This document shows positions 34,867 to 45,800 of a stretch of 64,000 bases of DNA, piece after piece. Position numbers and translations under genes: made by a program. The stretch spans positions 21,593,048 through 21,657,047 of the forward strand of contig NC_092190.1 of NCBI RefSeq assembly GCF_043641665.1, given 5' to 3'. A model generated the notes under the pieces. The model was given only the letters and a program-made list of their open reading frames with translations, had not been told where the DNA came from and searched no databases. The stretch comes from Enoplosus armatus (taxonomy: Eukaryota > Chordata > Actinopteri > Centrarchiformes > Enoplosidae). Position 1 is the first letter of the stretch. Each line of letters begins with the position of its first letter.

Positions 34867-37503
34867 ACCAATCTTCATCCCATTTGAAACCTGACAACTT
34901 TAAATCATCCCAAAATATATTATTCATTTGTTTTAATAATTCAACCTTGATTCCTTTAACTGGTTGATATAGCTATAAATTGTCACAGTTATTTCTCGAA
35001 TTTTGCTACCAAATTGAAGTGACATATGCACATATCAACTCATTTCAGCTTTTTAGTTTATTAAGAAAAGATGGTTACGTCATACAGGGTGATATAGAGC
35101 ACATTTATGTTAGAATTGATTAGATAGCCAACTGTAGCCGAGGGTTTTGGCTCAAACATAGTCAACAGTATAAAAGATGCTTGAATGGCGCTTGTGCTGC
35201 TCTAAGCCAAACAATACAGTACATGCACTGGCAACCTCCTCCAGAAAAACAGTATGAACACACACAGAGTTTTAAAAACCTCTAACTAGCAAATGTGCTC
35301 TTGAATGAGAAACAGGAGTCTGGATTGTCCCAAAAGGTCTGTTCTGGTGAAATTGACGAATGGAAATCTCATCCCACAGCAACACAACCCACCTGCAAAG
35401 CCAAACTATCCCACAGAGAGAGCCAATGGACGTGATTACATTTATAGAGTCAAATTCAGCTCCACTTCCTCTCTCAGGATAGGAGCTGGTGCCTTTGTAG
35501 CCTTGGAAGGGCCATCTCAGTCCAACTTGGCAGCAGAAGGATAAGGTCTTTGATGTGCTGAAAGTCGACTTGACCTGTGTTTACGGCTTAATAAATCTAG
35601 GAGGGAAAGCTGTGGAAAGGACAGACTGACGTAGGGAGAGAACAGATAGACCTCTTCCCCCCAGACCTGGGCCACAGTGCAGCATGTGCTTTACATTATA
35701 CGAATGCAGCGAGGATAAAAATATTCTTCGGCATCAACACACATTAGCGGTGAATTGTAGCTCCACAGAAGCCGACTGATAACTGGCACAGTGGTTGGCG
35801 GTCGTACGGCACATCGCATAATATGGACACAATCATTTGTTGTGTAAGAAAACGCAGACCACAAGGCAAAAGACCACCAGTTGGTAACGTTAAACAAAAT
35901 ACTCCAGTGTAAGCTCTGAGAAATTCACATTATAAGAGGTTGTGTTTATATGGCGTTTGAGTGTGTTGGCCAGAGCCTGAAGTACATTAAATGTCTGGCC
36001 TGTGATGTCATTGGCACTGAAGTGAGCATAAAGCTTTTAAAGCCACCTTAGATCAGTAATTTATGTGTTTAGTACAATCAGTCTTATGTTGCAGGGAGCA
36101 AAAACATCTCATGAAATATTTGTAGTCGGCCCGGATAAAACTGATTTAAGGTGTGTGAAACGGGGTCTTGTATGACTTGTCATTTCTACATCAGACTACA
36201 TTATGAGTCACCTCTGCACTCCAGGAAACCCTCTGTGTTTAATATTCAGTGCTGTCAGTAATGACTCCACTGCTCTTTACTCAAAATAAGCTTGTTTTCA
36301 ATGTCCTGGGCCAATTACTTTAAAAGCCATGTATATTTGAAAGAAGCCCTGAAAGGAATTTGAGTATCAAGTGTTTGCTTTAAAAGTCTCTGATATATAA
36401 ATACAATATCGCTTATTCAAGTGCTCCGCGGACCAGATAGCCACAAACCATGATCATGCAAAATCAAAGGATTACTTTAGCTGTTGGCTTAAGAAAGTCC
36501 ATGAAAGCATATACACGCACAAAGACCTTCAGATCCCAAGAGTCACTTTACTGCATCCAAGTAAAACCCACTTTATAAAGATGTGGTACTCTATGAAAAC
36601 TGACCCTGTATTTATTGTAGTTGCACTTGATGATGATATCTGAAATCATATATTTTCAACTCAACAAACAACCAGAAAATTACTACAAAGCCTCAAATAC
36701 TGTGATCTGTACTCGTAATTTGATTTGAAATTTTGTCCTCAGTGTTTCAGTGCGTGGACCAAAACAAAACAATGGTGAGCAGCTGAATTAACCCACGTGG
36801 ACATGAAGCCAGACAGGGTTCTGACTGAGGCATCAAATAGAGGGCCACACAAAAAAATATGTTTATAAAAAACTTGTTTGACTTATTTTTCATAAAATAA
36901 TTACGTAGCACACAGTTTGAACTCTTGCATCTTGGGTAGTTAGAAGTAATAGATGCTCCAATGCATGCTATTTGCTCTCACTGATGCAGCATATTTGACT
37001 TTGTTTAAGGGTCCTCTGCTATATTTTCTATTATATTCTCAACTGTGAACTGTTAACACTTTGTCTGGTATATTAGCTTTAAATATGATATCAATACATT
37101 TATGCCAAAGACATACGCAGTACTGAAACTCTCTGTTTTTATATTCGAAATGGATGAAACGCTTCTTCTGATTGGTTCTGACGTATCAGTTACACATATT
37201 GGTTTGTTGCCAGAACACGACACCAGCAATAAACCTGCACATGACTACCAAAACAACGATACCACCTCAGATACTCTGACTGCTGAGGGTGACTTCAGAA
37301 TGCATTTTTGCATAGAACAAGGTGTTTGGATTGCGTCTGCCATCTCTTACAGAGTATTTGTGTTAGAGAAGGATAACTTCATGGCCATTTATTGATTACT
37401 ACAGCAACCAATAACTTTTACCGTTTATATGACATGTGAGTATTAAAATCCACACGTGTCCTTTAACATGACATATATACAATATAACCAAACAGCTGAA
37501 TAT
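34867..37503. other. Unique non-coding sequence with a transcription-factor motif cluster
   Basis: No exon or repeat recognised. At 36456-36474 an octamer-like ATGCAAAA, a perfect TCF/LEF site ATCAAAGG and a bicoid-class GGATTA overlap. The 97-codon frame at 37102-37395 and 79-codon frame at 35305-35544 show no known domain. Confidence 0.4.
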
Positions 37504-37735
37504 CAAGGTTCAGTTTTATTGTCATTATAAAATACAGGATTGCACAATGAAATGCAGTTGAGGCCCCCTCCACGTTGTTGTACAAAAAAGACATGAGGAT
37601 GAGTGTAGGTGATGGAACAGAAAAGCATAACAGAATAGTTCCATGTAAAATCCACAGATGCAGTGTTTTGTATAGAACAGTGTGCAATCTAGTATATAGT
37701 ATGTATAACATGCAGAGTTATTTAGGGTGGTGTGC
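37504..37735 (+). repeat. 'caaggttcagttttattgtc' repeat
   Basis: The head 'caaggttcagttttattgtc' then 'gcacaatgaaatgcagttga' has the same architecture as the element at 2421 (ATTCAAG...TTTATT...GCAC...AATGAAATG), a common fish repeat head. The body ('gaacagtgtgcaatctagta', 'tgcagagttatttagggtgg') is compatible. No coding capacity. Confidence 0.55.
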
Positions 37736-38679
37736 AGAGGATGTCGTGGAGTTGTCTGGTTTGAGCTCATTTTAGATTTGTTTCTGTATGTTTGTCATTA
37801 CATTGTATACGGTGCTGTGACTATATCGCATCACCCTGAAGTGATTCAGGTCAGTTTAGGGTGATTCTGTCTGATCATGGCCTGTAGTTTCACCTGTCTA
37901 CCTACCGACTCTCAGGTGTATAAAACCAATGTACAATGTAAGGTGAGACTTGAGTTTATTTGAAGTAGATTTTCCATTATATAGAAATGATGCTGAAAGT
38001 GTACGCACATATACACACTCTGACACACACACACACCTTTCTGCAGCCAATTCTTCATCATCCCAAGCGAGGCGGGGCAAGCAGCCAGCTCGGGTTGGTT
38101 TCTGCTCGTGGGCCTAGTGTCACTCACTGGCGAATCCTGCAGAACGTTTCCACAGTACGAAGAGCTCCCAATAGATTTTTGTTCGTTTACGGAAAAAAAT
38201 ACTGCATTCAAATTCATAACATAACAATGCTTGCGAGACCTCCCACTTACAGTAAGTGACAGCTTTTGACCTCAGCTCCAGTCTGCAGGCTCACATGGTT
38301 CTGATGAGCTCCACCATGTGGGCTCATGCACTCACTTAGCATGTCTGTGACAGTTGTTTAGAAAACATTAAAAATAATATTCACCGATGCCTCTTGACAG
38401 CTGCCTGAGCCGCTGCCATTTTCTTCAACTTGCATCTGTCATCCGATCTTTCACGGTGCTTTCTTGGAAAAGGTACCATGGGATCTCTTTGCTGGATGTA
38501 AGAAGTGACCTCGTGGGGAACATTTGGCACAATCAATCTTGTTATTAATTAATCATAATATTTCCTCTGGTCACCACAGATGGAAGCCCTTACTTTGGGG
38601 CTGGAACTTCCATTATCAAATGACGATAGCTGCGTTGACCTACTGGAGAGCATCCAGTACACGTGTGTGCAGTTTTGCT

Positions 38680-38680
<1 letters not shown>
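37736..38680. other. Unique non-coding sequence
   Basis: Short opposed frames (101 codons minus, 90 codons plus) and a short AC run (38022-38036). No gene recognised. Confidence 0.5.

Positions 38681-38715
<35 letters not shown>
38681..38715. repeat. (GT)17 microsatellite
   Basis: About seventeen GT units. The valine/cysteine run in the overlapping plus-strand frame is its translation. Confidence 0.97.
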
Positions 38716-38717
<2 letters not shown>

Positions 38718-39204
38718 TCAGAGTTTATTCGTCACAGATTTCAGAACAAATGAATCACTCATGGAAGCCCTTTTATTTTTCAAACAAGACTGATGTGGTA
38801 TTGATGTGAGTTATTTGAAGTTTCATCGCTTCAAGTTCAAAACTAAGTGAAACAGCAGAGAGTGAAACCATTAAAGACCTTGAGCCTTGAGCGCTCCGCT
38901 CAGACTGTTACATGTTTATCGATCCGCGTGGAAAATTGAAGTCAGTAATAAAATGAATTGGATCACTCAAATTCAGTAACACAGTTTGATCGCTGTCATG
39001 TGGGTTGTTTTTACTTCCAAAACTCTGTCAAACATTTGTGGACCACAAGGAATTAAGTTAAGTCTGTCCATATCTTAATAACAAATACCTTTTTTTAGCT
39101 TTCATTCCATTGAATAGCCCTTAATGACATACTTTTAGAAAATGATTTGAAATCAGATTGGGTTGGTTCGAATTCTCCTCCCCGTCTGCTATCTGCGTTT
39201 TACC
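38716..39204. other. Unique non-coding sequence
   Basis: Contains GGTTCGAATTC (39165-39175), a B-box look-alike without a matching A box or T-arm pairing. Nothing else seen. Confidence 0.5.
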
Positions 39205-39380
39205 ATTTTGCAAAGGCACCGACGCTGCATCCTGGGCTTAGCCCCCCCGCCCAAGACGATTGTGATTGGTTTAAAGGAATACAAACAAGCCAGAGCGTTT
39301 CCCCCCCATGCCAGAAAGATAACGGGTTGAGCCAGACCTTTCTCCATAGTGTGGAGATTGGCCTGGCTATGCAAGACTAG
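39205..39380 (-). repeat. 'gtctggcaatgcgagactag' repeat fragment
   Basis: The ordered phrases 'ttgcaaaggcaccgacgctg', 'cctgggcttagc', 'caagacgattgtgattggtt', 'aacaagccagagcgtttc', 'agccagacctttctccat' and the end 'ggcctggctatgcaagacta' match the terminal part of a very common percomorph DNA-transposon-like repeat, usually written starting TAGTCTCGCATTGCCAGACC. This copy therefore lies on the minus strand. It is non-coding and truncated. Confidence 0.75.
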
Positions 39381-39976
39381 GGCTCAACTTACAGATAGGT
39401 AGGTGGCACAAGGCTCAGCTCTGTGCTGGTAAAGTGATCTTTCCCTGAGGTCCAGTGATGGAACAGACCAGGTCCACAGTGCACAGGTACTTGATGCTAT
39501 TGTTTCTGACACTTTTGGTCCCAACCCAAAGTGGGTCAAGGACCCTTTATGGGTGGGTCTCGACATGATATCCTGATGTAATTATTCTTATTTTTTTATC
39601 ATTATTTTGCATTTACTGCTGTTTCTACCTCAGTTGATAGTAAGTAGAATAATGGTGATTCATGTGTGCATCTAAGAACACAGGTCCCAGGGCTCTTTGT
39701 TTAAGAGCTTTTCTCACTTTGGGTGGCGGAGGCTCCAGCAGAGAAGAGACCGCTGCAAAACCATCCCAATCCTTTTTTAGGTATATATGATATGCTTGTC
39801 TGTTTATGAATCCTGCAAGCTGGAAAATATATTACACGAATATATCTTTAGGCATTCTAACCCACGCGTGGCAGTGGTTCAGAGGCTGTTTCCAACAAAA
39901 TTGATGTGTAATGATGCGTGGACGACTCTGAAGGCATACCTCCACTACGCTTCTTCTTCCTTAAAGGCACACTGGT
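39381..39976. other. Unassigned non-coding sequence
   Basis: A patch at about 39505-39560 ('aagtgggtcaaggacccttt') resembles a repeat fragment but cannot be placed. The upstream part of the 148-codon frame (39787-39976) has no LINE resemblance. Confidence 0.45.
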
Positions 39977-40018
39977 TAGAGAGAGAGAGAGAGAGAGACA
40001 GAGATAGAGAGAGAGACA
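39977..40018. repeat. Interrupted (GA)n microsatellite
   Basis: A run of GA units broken by 'gaca' and 'gata' interruptions. It forms the immediate 5' boundary of a LINE fragment. Confidence 0.95.
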
Positions 40019-40262
40019 GCCTGGCCATAGAAACAGGCCGTTACAGGCAGAGCAGGCTGTGTACACTTTGTCATAAAAGAGAGGCTGAGACAGAATCTCA
40101 CTTTTTACTTTGCTGTGTTTATGTGCATATTATTGTATATTTATTGCTAATCATCTGTTCAGTCAATCAATCAATGAGAATCATTTTCTGTACTGCTTTG
40201 GCAATACAGGCTTCTGATGTGTATTGCCAATGAAGCTAATTTGAATTTGAATTTGAGAGAAA
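40019..40262 (+). mobile_element. 5'-truncated LINE (C-terminal ORF2 end plus 3' UTR)
   Basis: Frame 1 of this piece encodes LAIETGRYRQ followed by RLCTLCHKREAETESHFLLC. This is the CX2C...HX4C knuckle that ends the ORF2 protein of fish non-LTR retrotransposons of the L1/Tx1 kind. The 3' part 'ctgctttggcaatac' and 'tattgccaatgaagctaatt' followed by 'tgaatttgaatttgagag' is the typical fish LINE 3' end, with a polyadenylation-like AATGAAGC and a TTGAATT repeat tail. Reverse transcriptase and endonuclease are absent and sequence between the knuckle and tail is lost, so it is dead. It sits inside a GA-rich tract on both sides. The 148-codon open frame running through it is this relic fused to unrelated upstream DNA. 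Confidence 0.75.
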
Positions 40263-41794
40263 GTGAAACTGTGCCACATGACAGAGATGGAGGAGATGCA
40301 CTTGCTTCACAGGAGCAGAGAGACCTGCTAGTGAAACATCTTGATTTCAAATCAGCAGTATATACACATATATAAGGCAAGGCGATACCAGCTCTATAAA
40401 ATCAAAGCACAAATATCAGACCATGCAAACTCCACACAGAAAGGCAGTGCTAACCATACACTTTACATTTCATCTGAAATTGGTATCTCCTCTGCTATTA
40501 TGATATCAAGACATCTTTCACACACAATATTTAGCAGGACAAATAAATACTGCTTTGGAAAATAACGTTAACATTCTGTGATTGGTTACAAAATGCCTTT
40601 TGAATCCACTCAGTCACTCAAGTTTAAGACAGAAAAAATTTAATCAGTTTAAGGTAATATTAATACAAACACTCTTGTAAGCTGGAGTAGTATTTCTTAA
40701 TGATTTGTTCCCTTACAGGCTGCCAAAAACACCCAGCGTGATGTATTTGTAGTAAATTGCAATAATAATTAGTTTCTCCCGAGTGAACATATTCCGTCTT
40801 GCTCCGTTGTTCCATGTTGCCTTTGAAAGTGCCAGCGAAACCAATCACATTCCTCTCACTATTTCTCACTTCCTATCTCCTCCATTCATGGGCTGAAAAT
40901 AGCCTCTGAATCATTCCATGGCACTGGCATTTCTGTTTACACTTTGCCTTCTTCCGTACTGGAATATTGAACCATGCTTCACACCAAACGCTCAGAAATG
41001 TTCCGATAAAATCAACAGCAGAAACCAGAATATGGAGTTTTGCAGATTTGAGGGGAACTCGCTCAAGTACATGTTGTGTTTTATTTCAACAACAAGGGCT
41101 AAAGATAACTTTCGGTGCTAAAAACCTGCCAGAGAAAACTTGTATGGCATGTTGTGTGGTTTCCTGGAGTAGTGAGACAGTTTTTAAGAAAAGCCAGGGT
41201 ATATATACACAAAAAGTACGCTACTCAGACACCACTTCTTTTTTTCTTAAGTCAGATTGACACACAACATTTTTGTGTTATTTTTATTTACACTTTGGAT
41301 GTGTGGCTAACATCTTCATCAACACCAGCTCAAGTTAAAGTGTAACAACGTGATAAACTCAAATTACTACACTGTCAACACTGCAGGAAACAAAAAGAAA
41401 TAAGAAACAGTTCCAGCATGTAAAAGCAACAACTGTGTCTGTGCTTTTGTGACAGAGAATTACAAAAAGTGACAAAGGTTTTCCTCTTGTCTTTTGATGA
41501 GACCGGAGTGTTTCTTGAATAAATCTAAGAACAAGTGAGTGCAGTCCTGACCGAGGTCCAATCAAGCCCCCGACCGACCGTCTTGACAGCTGGTTAACTC
41601 ACCTACACACAGAGATACATACAGACGGACCTTAATGAAGCACTGCACTGTGGGCTGCCATCCGCCACAGTGTCTTCTCTCTTGTGATACTGCAGGTAGT
41701 TACTCGTACTGGATCTGTGCATGGAAGCTACAGAATGGGGAGGTCGGGCAGATAACGCGTCTTGGCTAAAAGGTTGTGGTTAAATACTTTCTTA
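40263..41794. other. Unique non-coding sequence
   Basis: Short frames only (up to 97 codons, 40967-41260) without recognised domains. No repeat identified. Confidence 0.5.
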
Positions 41795-42025
41795 GTGCCC
41801 GGTCAGACCTGAAAGTGTCACAGCAAAAGCAAAAGGTGGTGCTGAAAGCTTGGCAGATTAGGGACTACTCGCAGAGCTAGTTGGAGAGCTAGCGTGGCCG
41901 GCGTGCTAACCATAATATGCCGGCTAGCCAGGAACAAACTAACACTAGCAGGCCGCAACAGCTCACTAACCGACAATATGTTAACACAGTTTTTTCTAGA
42001 GACGTATTTGTTTAGAAACGCCTGT
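41795..42025. repeat. Possible gctagc-rich repeat
   Basis: The phrases 'agggactactcgcagagcta' and 'gagagctagcgtggccggcg', with several GCTAGC-like steps and elevated CpG, resemble a fish interspersed repeat. The family is not identified with certainty. Confidence 0.4.
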
Positions 42026-42821
42026 CGGCTGTCCATGGCTCACTGTGAAGCAGTTTATACTTCATAGAGCAGAGCAGAGTGATATAAAAAACCGCTGATG
42101 TGACGCAGATAATATTGTAAGCGACGTGGGTGTGTGAGAAGGAATGAAACAGTCCTGTCAGATCAGTTACATGAAGCCATTACACTCCACTTCCAACCCC
42201 GCGAACTCCCCTCTCTTTTCTTCTTCTCCTCTTTCCTACCTCCCCAGAACTACCGGCTGCCCGAACACACCTGCCTCTGGCACACCAACACAACACCACT
42301 GCAAACAAGCTGATAGACATTCAACAAGAATGCACCAAATTTATCTTTGCATAACCATGTTTCCATCACCCAGTCTCACTCTTACAATATGATAGCTTCC
42401 TCCATTTTGAAATCTTCAGCTCTCTGCTCTAAAGGTCAGCCCTGTCGAGACGGTTTGCTACAGGTTAATGGCACAAATCTGCGTGTAAAAGGTTTACAGA
42501 TCTGCATCCACTGACAGTTGTGATCCCGTTGCACTGAATCTATTTTGGTCCGTAACTGCGTTGTTATAAATGCTGTTATGATTGGGCCCTTAGTCTCTCC
42601 ATCAGTATGATGGCCATTAGCACTCTGCTTTTCACTTGTTCTGCTGAGGCAGTGCAACAAAAGACCTTGCAATACAAAATATGTTGACATTGACAGCAAT
42701 TACTGTCGAATCTGTAAAAAATATCCATTGGGCATTAAAATCCAAGCACTCAAAAACAAACATTTGCAAAGTGAAATGATTTAAGCCACTCAGTGTGAGT
42801 CTCTCTTAGAGTAACAAGCTG
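42026..42821. other. Unique non-coding sequence
   Basis: No exon or repeat recognised. The short frames at 42144-42392 (plus) and 42436-42699 (minus) have no domains. Confidence 0.5.
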
Positions 42822-42890
42822 CCTTTGCGGTGCCATCGAGCAAGGCACTGGAACCATCGACTAACAGCGCAGCGCTGCGGTCACACTGCA
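42822..42890 (+). repeat. Short repeat fragment ('gagcaaggcactggaacc')
   Basis: The phrase 'tgccatcgagcaaggcactg' followed by 'gaaccatcgactaacagcgc' resembles the GAGCAAGGCACTNAACCCC segment of widespread fish repeats. Only this fragment is recognisable. Confidence 0.45.
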
Positions 42891-43739
42891 TACTTCCCAG
42901 ATTTGTATGTGTCACTTGAATGTAATCCCTTCCTCCTCTGCGATGACTCCCTCTTGTTGGTGCAGTAATTACAAATGTCCTCTTAGTTCACATCCAGTCA
43001 AACAAGGTTTAAGGTTTCTTTCCTTAATTCTCTTACAAATGCTGTAGGAATAACATCTCGCATGAGAAATGTCTAACTGCTTTGGCAGTGTGTGTTTCCT
43101 TCCACTACTTAACCTTAAATGTTACACAACCCACTTAAGTCTTCACTGCCTCACAGGCGGCCATAACTTTGGAGTGTAGATGCACAGGAACTAAATCTTT
43201 ATACTGCACACGATGCCATGTCAAGGCCACACGCCCAACATGTAATGTAGGTGACAGTATCACTTTACTTGTTATGGTTTGGCCATGGCTGTGCGTGTGC
43301 TCAACTGCGTATCGTTCTTTCAGGGTTTACGAGGTCAGAACCTACAAATTTAGGCTCCACTGCTTCAATTAGTCAGTAAGGTTTTCTGGCTCAGAGCTCC
43401 TCAATTAAACACATGACCACATCCTAATTGAGCTTGTAGTTCAAACTGTTCTGCCCCGATAAATGAGACGCAGAGCAATACAACGTCTGTTTTCAAAGGA
43501 CTCCGATTCTGGAGGAATTTAACAAGGTGTTGCATACATAAAAGCCTTTTTTTCTTTTGGTATAATTTCGAGAAGAGCTTAGGAAAAACAACAGTGCTTC
43601 CAGACAGCACTGCGTGGTAGGGCCATGTTTTTAATGAGAAATGCCTTTTAAGAAAGCACGTTTCTTTTTTTTTTCTTTTTTCTTCATAAGCGTCAGTCAA
43701 AGAGTTTTTATAAGCAATGACAGTGTCATTATGTTGCAT
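42891..43739. other. Unique non-coding sequence
   Basis: A minus-strand frame of 112 codons (43401-43739) contains a lysine-rich run from a T-rich stretch (43665-43684) and no recognised domain. Confidence 0.5.
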
Positions 43740-44240
43740 AACAGATACTCCTCAAGCCTCTGTAGTTTAATTAAAAGTCAGCGCAGTGACAGATTTAATT
43801 AGAAAAATACATGTCTTGAAAAGAGAAAGGAGTGGATAAGATTACAGCAGCTGCCTGGAAAGTAAAAAAGTTGAATTCATTTGCAAGTTTGTCTTTATAG
43901 TAAAAGCTTTTTACCAGCGGACATGACTCTATTCAGTATCCCAAAATACCATAACCTTTTAAAATAACAAATATGCAGAATGAGTTAAGTCGTGTAAAAG
44001 GTTTAGACATTTATATGTGTGACTAACAAGGAATTAGAAAAATGTGTGTTAGCAGAACAATAGAAATTACTTTTCTTGATTTGAAGAGATGCAGCCCTGA
44101 GATTAATGTGAACAGCGTTATCAGCTGCAGCTCCATCTCAGCACTGTACATCAGTCGTGTGCAAGTGCTTCTATATTTCACAACTCATTAATTCCAGGCG
44201 GCAGTCCAAGAGGCAGAGTTTCACGTGACAGTGTATGGAC
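43740..44240. promoter_or_regulatory. Homeodomain-site-rich block, possible enhancer
   Basis: A repeat-free stretch contains TTTAATTAAAAG (about 43767) and TTTAATTAG (about 43794), both paired-type/Antp-type homeodomain cores, a GATAAGATTA (about 43836), an overlapping pair of E-boxes in CAGCAGCTGCC and further GATTAA/CATTAATT sites. Such AT-rich, high-complexity sequence is typical of developmental enhancers, but conservation was not tested and motifs of this size occur by chance. Confidence 0.25.
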
Positions 44241-44349
44241 ACGCAAATCACTTTAAATGACACAGGTTTCAGCAGGTATGTGTAAGACATTCACACTGTT
44301 TTTTGGAGTATCAATCACGTTGCTTTATCACTGTCATGTTTGTGGATAT
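44241..44349. other. Unique non-coding sequence
   Basis: Short interval before two GT runs. Nothing recognised. Confidence 0.5.
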
Positions 44350-44363
44350 GTGTGTGTGTGTGT
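44350..44363. repeat. (GT)7 run
   Basis: Short GT run. Confidence 0.85.
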
Positions 44364-44540
44364 TCAAATGACACTGAGTAATTAGGCAATTCAAAAACAC
44401 ACGTCCTGATTGCTTCAAGTTTCTGGCTAAGCTGCTGTCGACACCTGAGTCTGTGTTCTACAATGAGCGTTCCCAAGAGTCCACCGTCTTCTCTCTGTCT
44501 AGACTGCTGTAATAACCCAAAGGTAATCACCAAGAAAAGG

Positions 44541-44562
44541 TGTGTGTGTGTGTGTGTGTGTG
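44541..44562. repeat. (TG)11 microsatellite
   Basis: Eleven TG units in unique sequence. Confidence 0.95.
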
Positions 44563-45400
44563 TTAACAGAATGGCACCTATTTGAGTTGCGGGGGTGTGA
44601 AAGTGCGTACATACCTTGTAAAAAAAAACCCGGGAACAAAAGGGCGGACTGTCATCGGAGTATGTTTATGTAGTTCTGTCTGTTTCTTGAATTTGTCTGG
44701 TTCTATATTTAGACCAAGTTTCCATGAAATGTCATCTTTAAAATCTGGAGGTGTAACTCAGCCGCATGCGTTGCTGAATAAGTTCATGGAGGAGAGACCG
44801 GGCTGTAAAGATTAGCTGTGAAAAAACTCTGCTGGACAGAAACAACACAGAAATCTTGAGAAGTTGCTTATTTCTTTCTTTTGTATAGATTTTAGAAACA
44901 TCTGCCAGCATAGATATCAAAATGACTTTTAACAGCTTGACATCACAACAGCTCACGGGAATAAGAGTTCAAAGATTTAAATAGAGAGGAGACGGGAGGA
45001 ATTCTTTCATGGCAACACAAGGGGGGCAAAATATTACATCGTAAAGCTAATTTGGGCACTGCATGTTCTGGTTTGGTCTGCCCCTCCCCCTGCTGGGCCC
45101 GTGGGACCTGGGTTATGTTGTCCAGATGGGGATTAATAGCCCACACCTGGGCCTTGGCCCAGATCCCAAACAAGACTCCTGCATGGCCCCAAAGTCTGAC
45201 TCAGCTAAACATCCAGTGAGACCGGTCCCGTCTCTGCTGTGGTCTGACCAAAGACTGCCAACACAGTTAGCCAGACTACATCTACACCAACCAACATCAT
45301 TTCTAGGCTTCAGCATTGTGCTCGAGGCAGTGTTTGCTTCTGCTGCGTATTTATTTATACATTAACTGGTGAAAATTGAAAAACTTTGATTCAGATTCAG
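44563..45400. other. Unique non-coding sequence with a GC-rich patch
   Basis: The patch at 45060-45340 is noticeably GC-rich and open on both strands (100 codons plus, 67 codons minus). The translation is unknown and I see no matching acceptor and donor. It may be a regulatory element or chance. Confidence 0.4.
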
Positions 45401-45800
45401 TCTTTTATTTACACAAATGTAACTGGACCGTTTGTTCAGTCTGTAGCGCTAATGTACCGACTGTACGGATGTTAGCTGTACGGTAGCTAATAATGTGCGC
45501 GTTTGTCTCTGTACATTTATGGAGTAGATTCATGAAATGAAATGAATCCAGTTGAAACAGGTTCGAAGCACTCGGATGCGTCCTCTCCTCCGTTGGCCAA
45601 CATATCGAATTCATTTGACTGATTAGAATTTTTGTTTTTGCACGATATATAAAATGTCTACACGGTGAAAATGATGTCTTGAATCACGACAGTCCCGTAA
45701 ACTGTGATGTGAATAGTTGCGCTATATGCGGATATATTCTACTGTTCGTTTGTCTCTACCTCGCCGGGCAGCTAATGCTAGCTAGCCAGCTGTCTGCAGA
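45401..45800. other. CpG-enriched patch, function unclear
   Basis: CpG dinucleotides (for example in 'gtagcgctaatgtaccgact', 'aatgtgcgcgtttgtct', 'cactcggatgcgtcc' and 'ctcgccgggcagc') are clearly denser than in neighbouring DNA. It contains near-tandem 'tgtacggatgttagctgtac' and the gct-agc-rich 'aatgctagctagccagct'. It could be a relatively young, repeat-derived insert or a small CpG island. No exon is visible. Confidence 0.35.

Noticed and set aside
39165..39175. B-box-like GGTTCGAATTC, possible tRNA or SINE
   Set aside because: No A box 40-50 bp upstream and the T arm does not pair.
39787..40018. Upstream part of the 148-codon frame as a gene
   Set aside because: Only the part after the GA tract resembles a LINE protein. 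The upstream residues are unrelated and the ER/DR run is the microsatellite.
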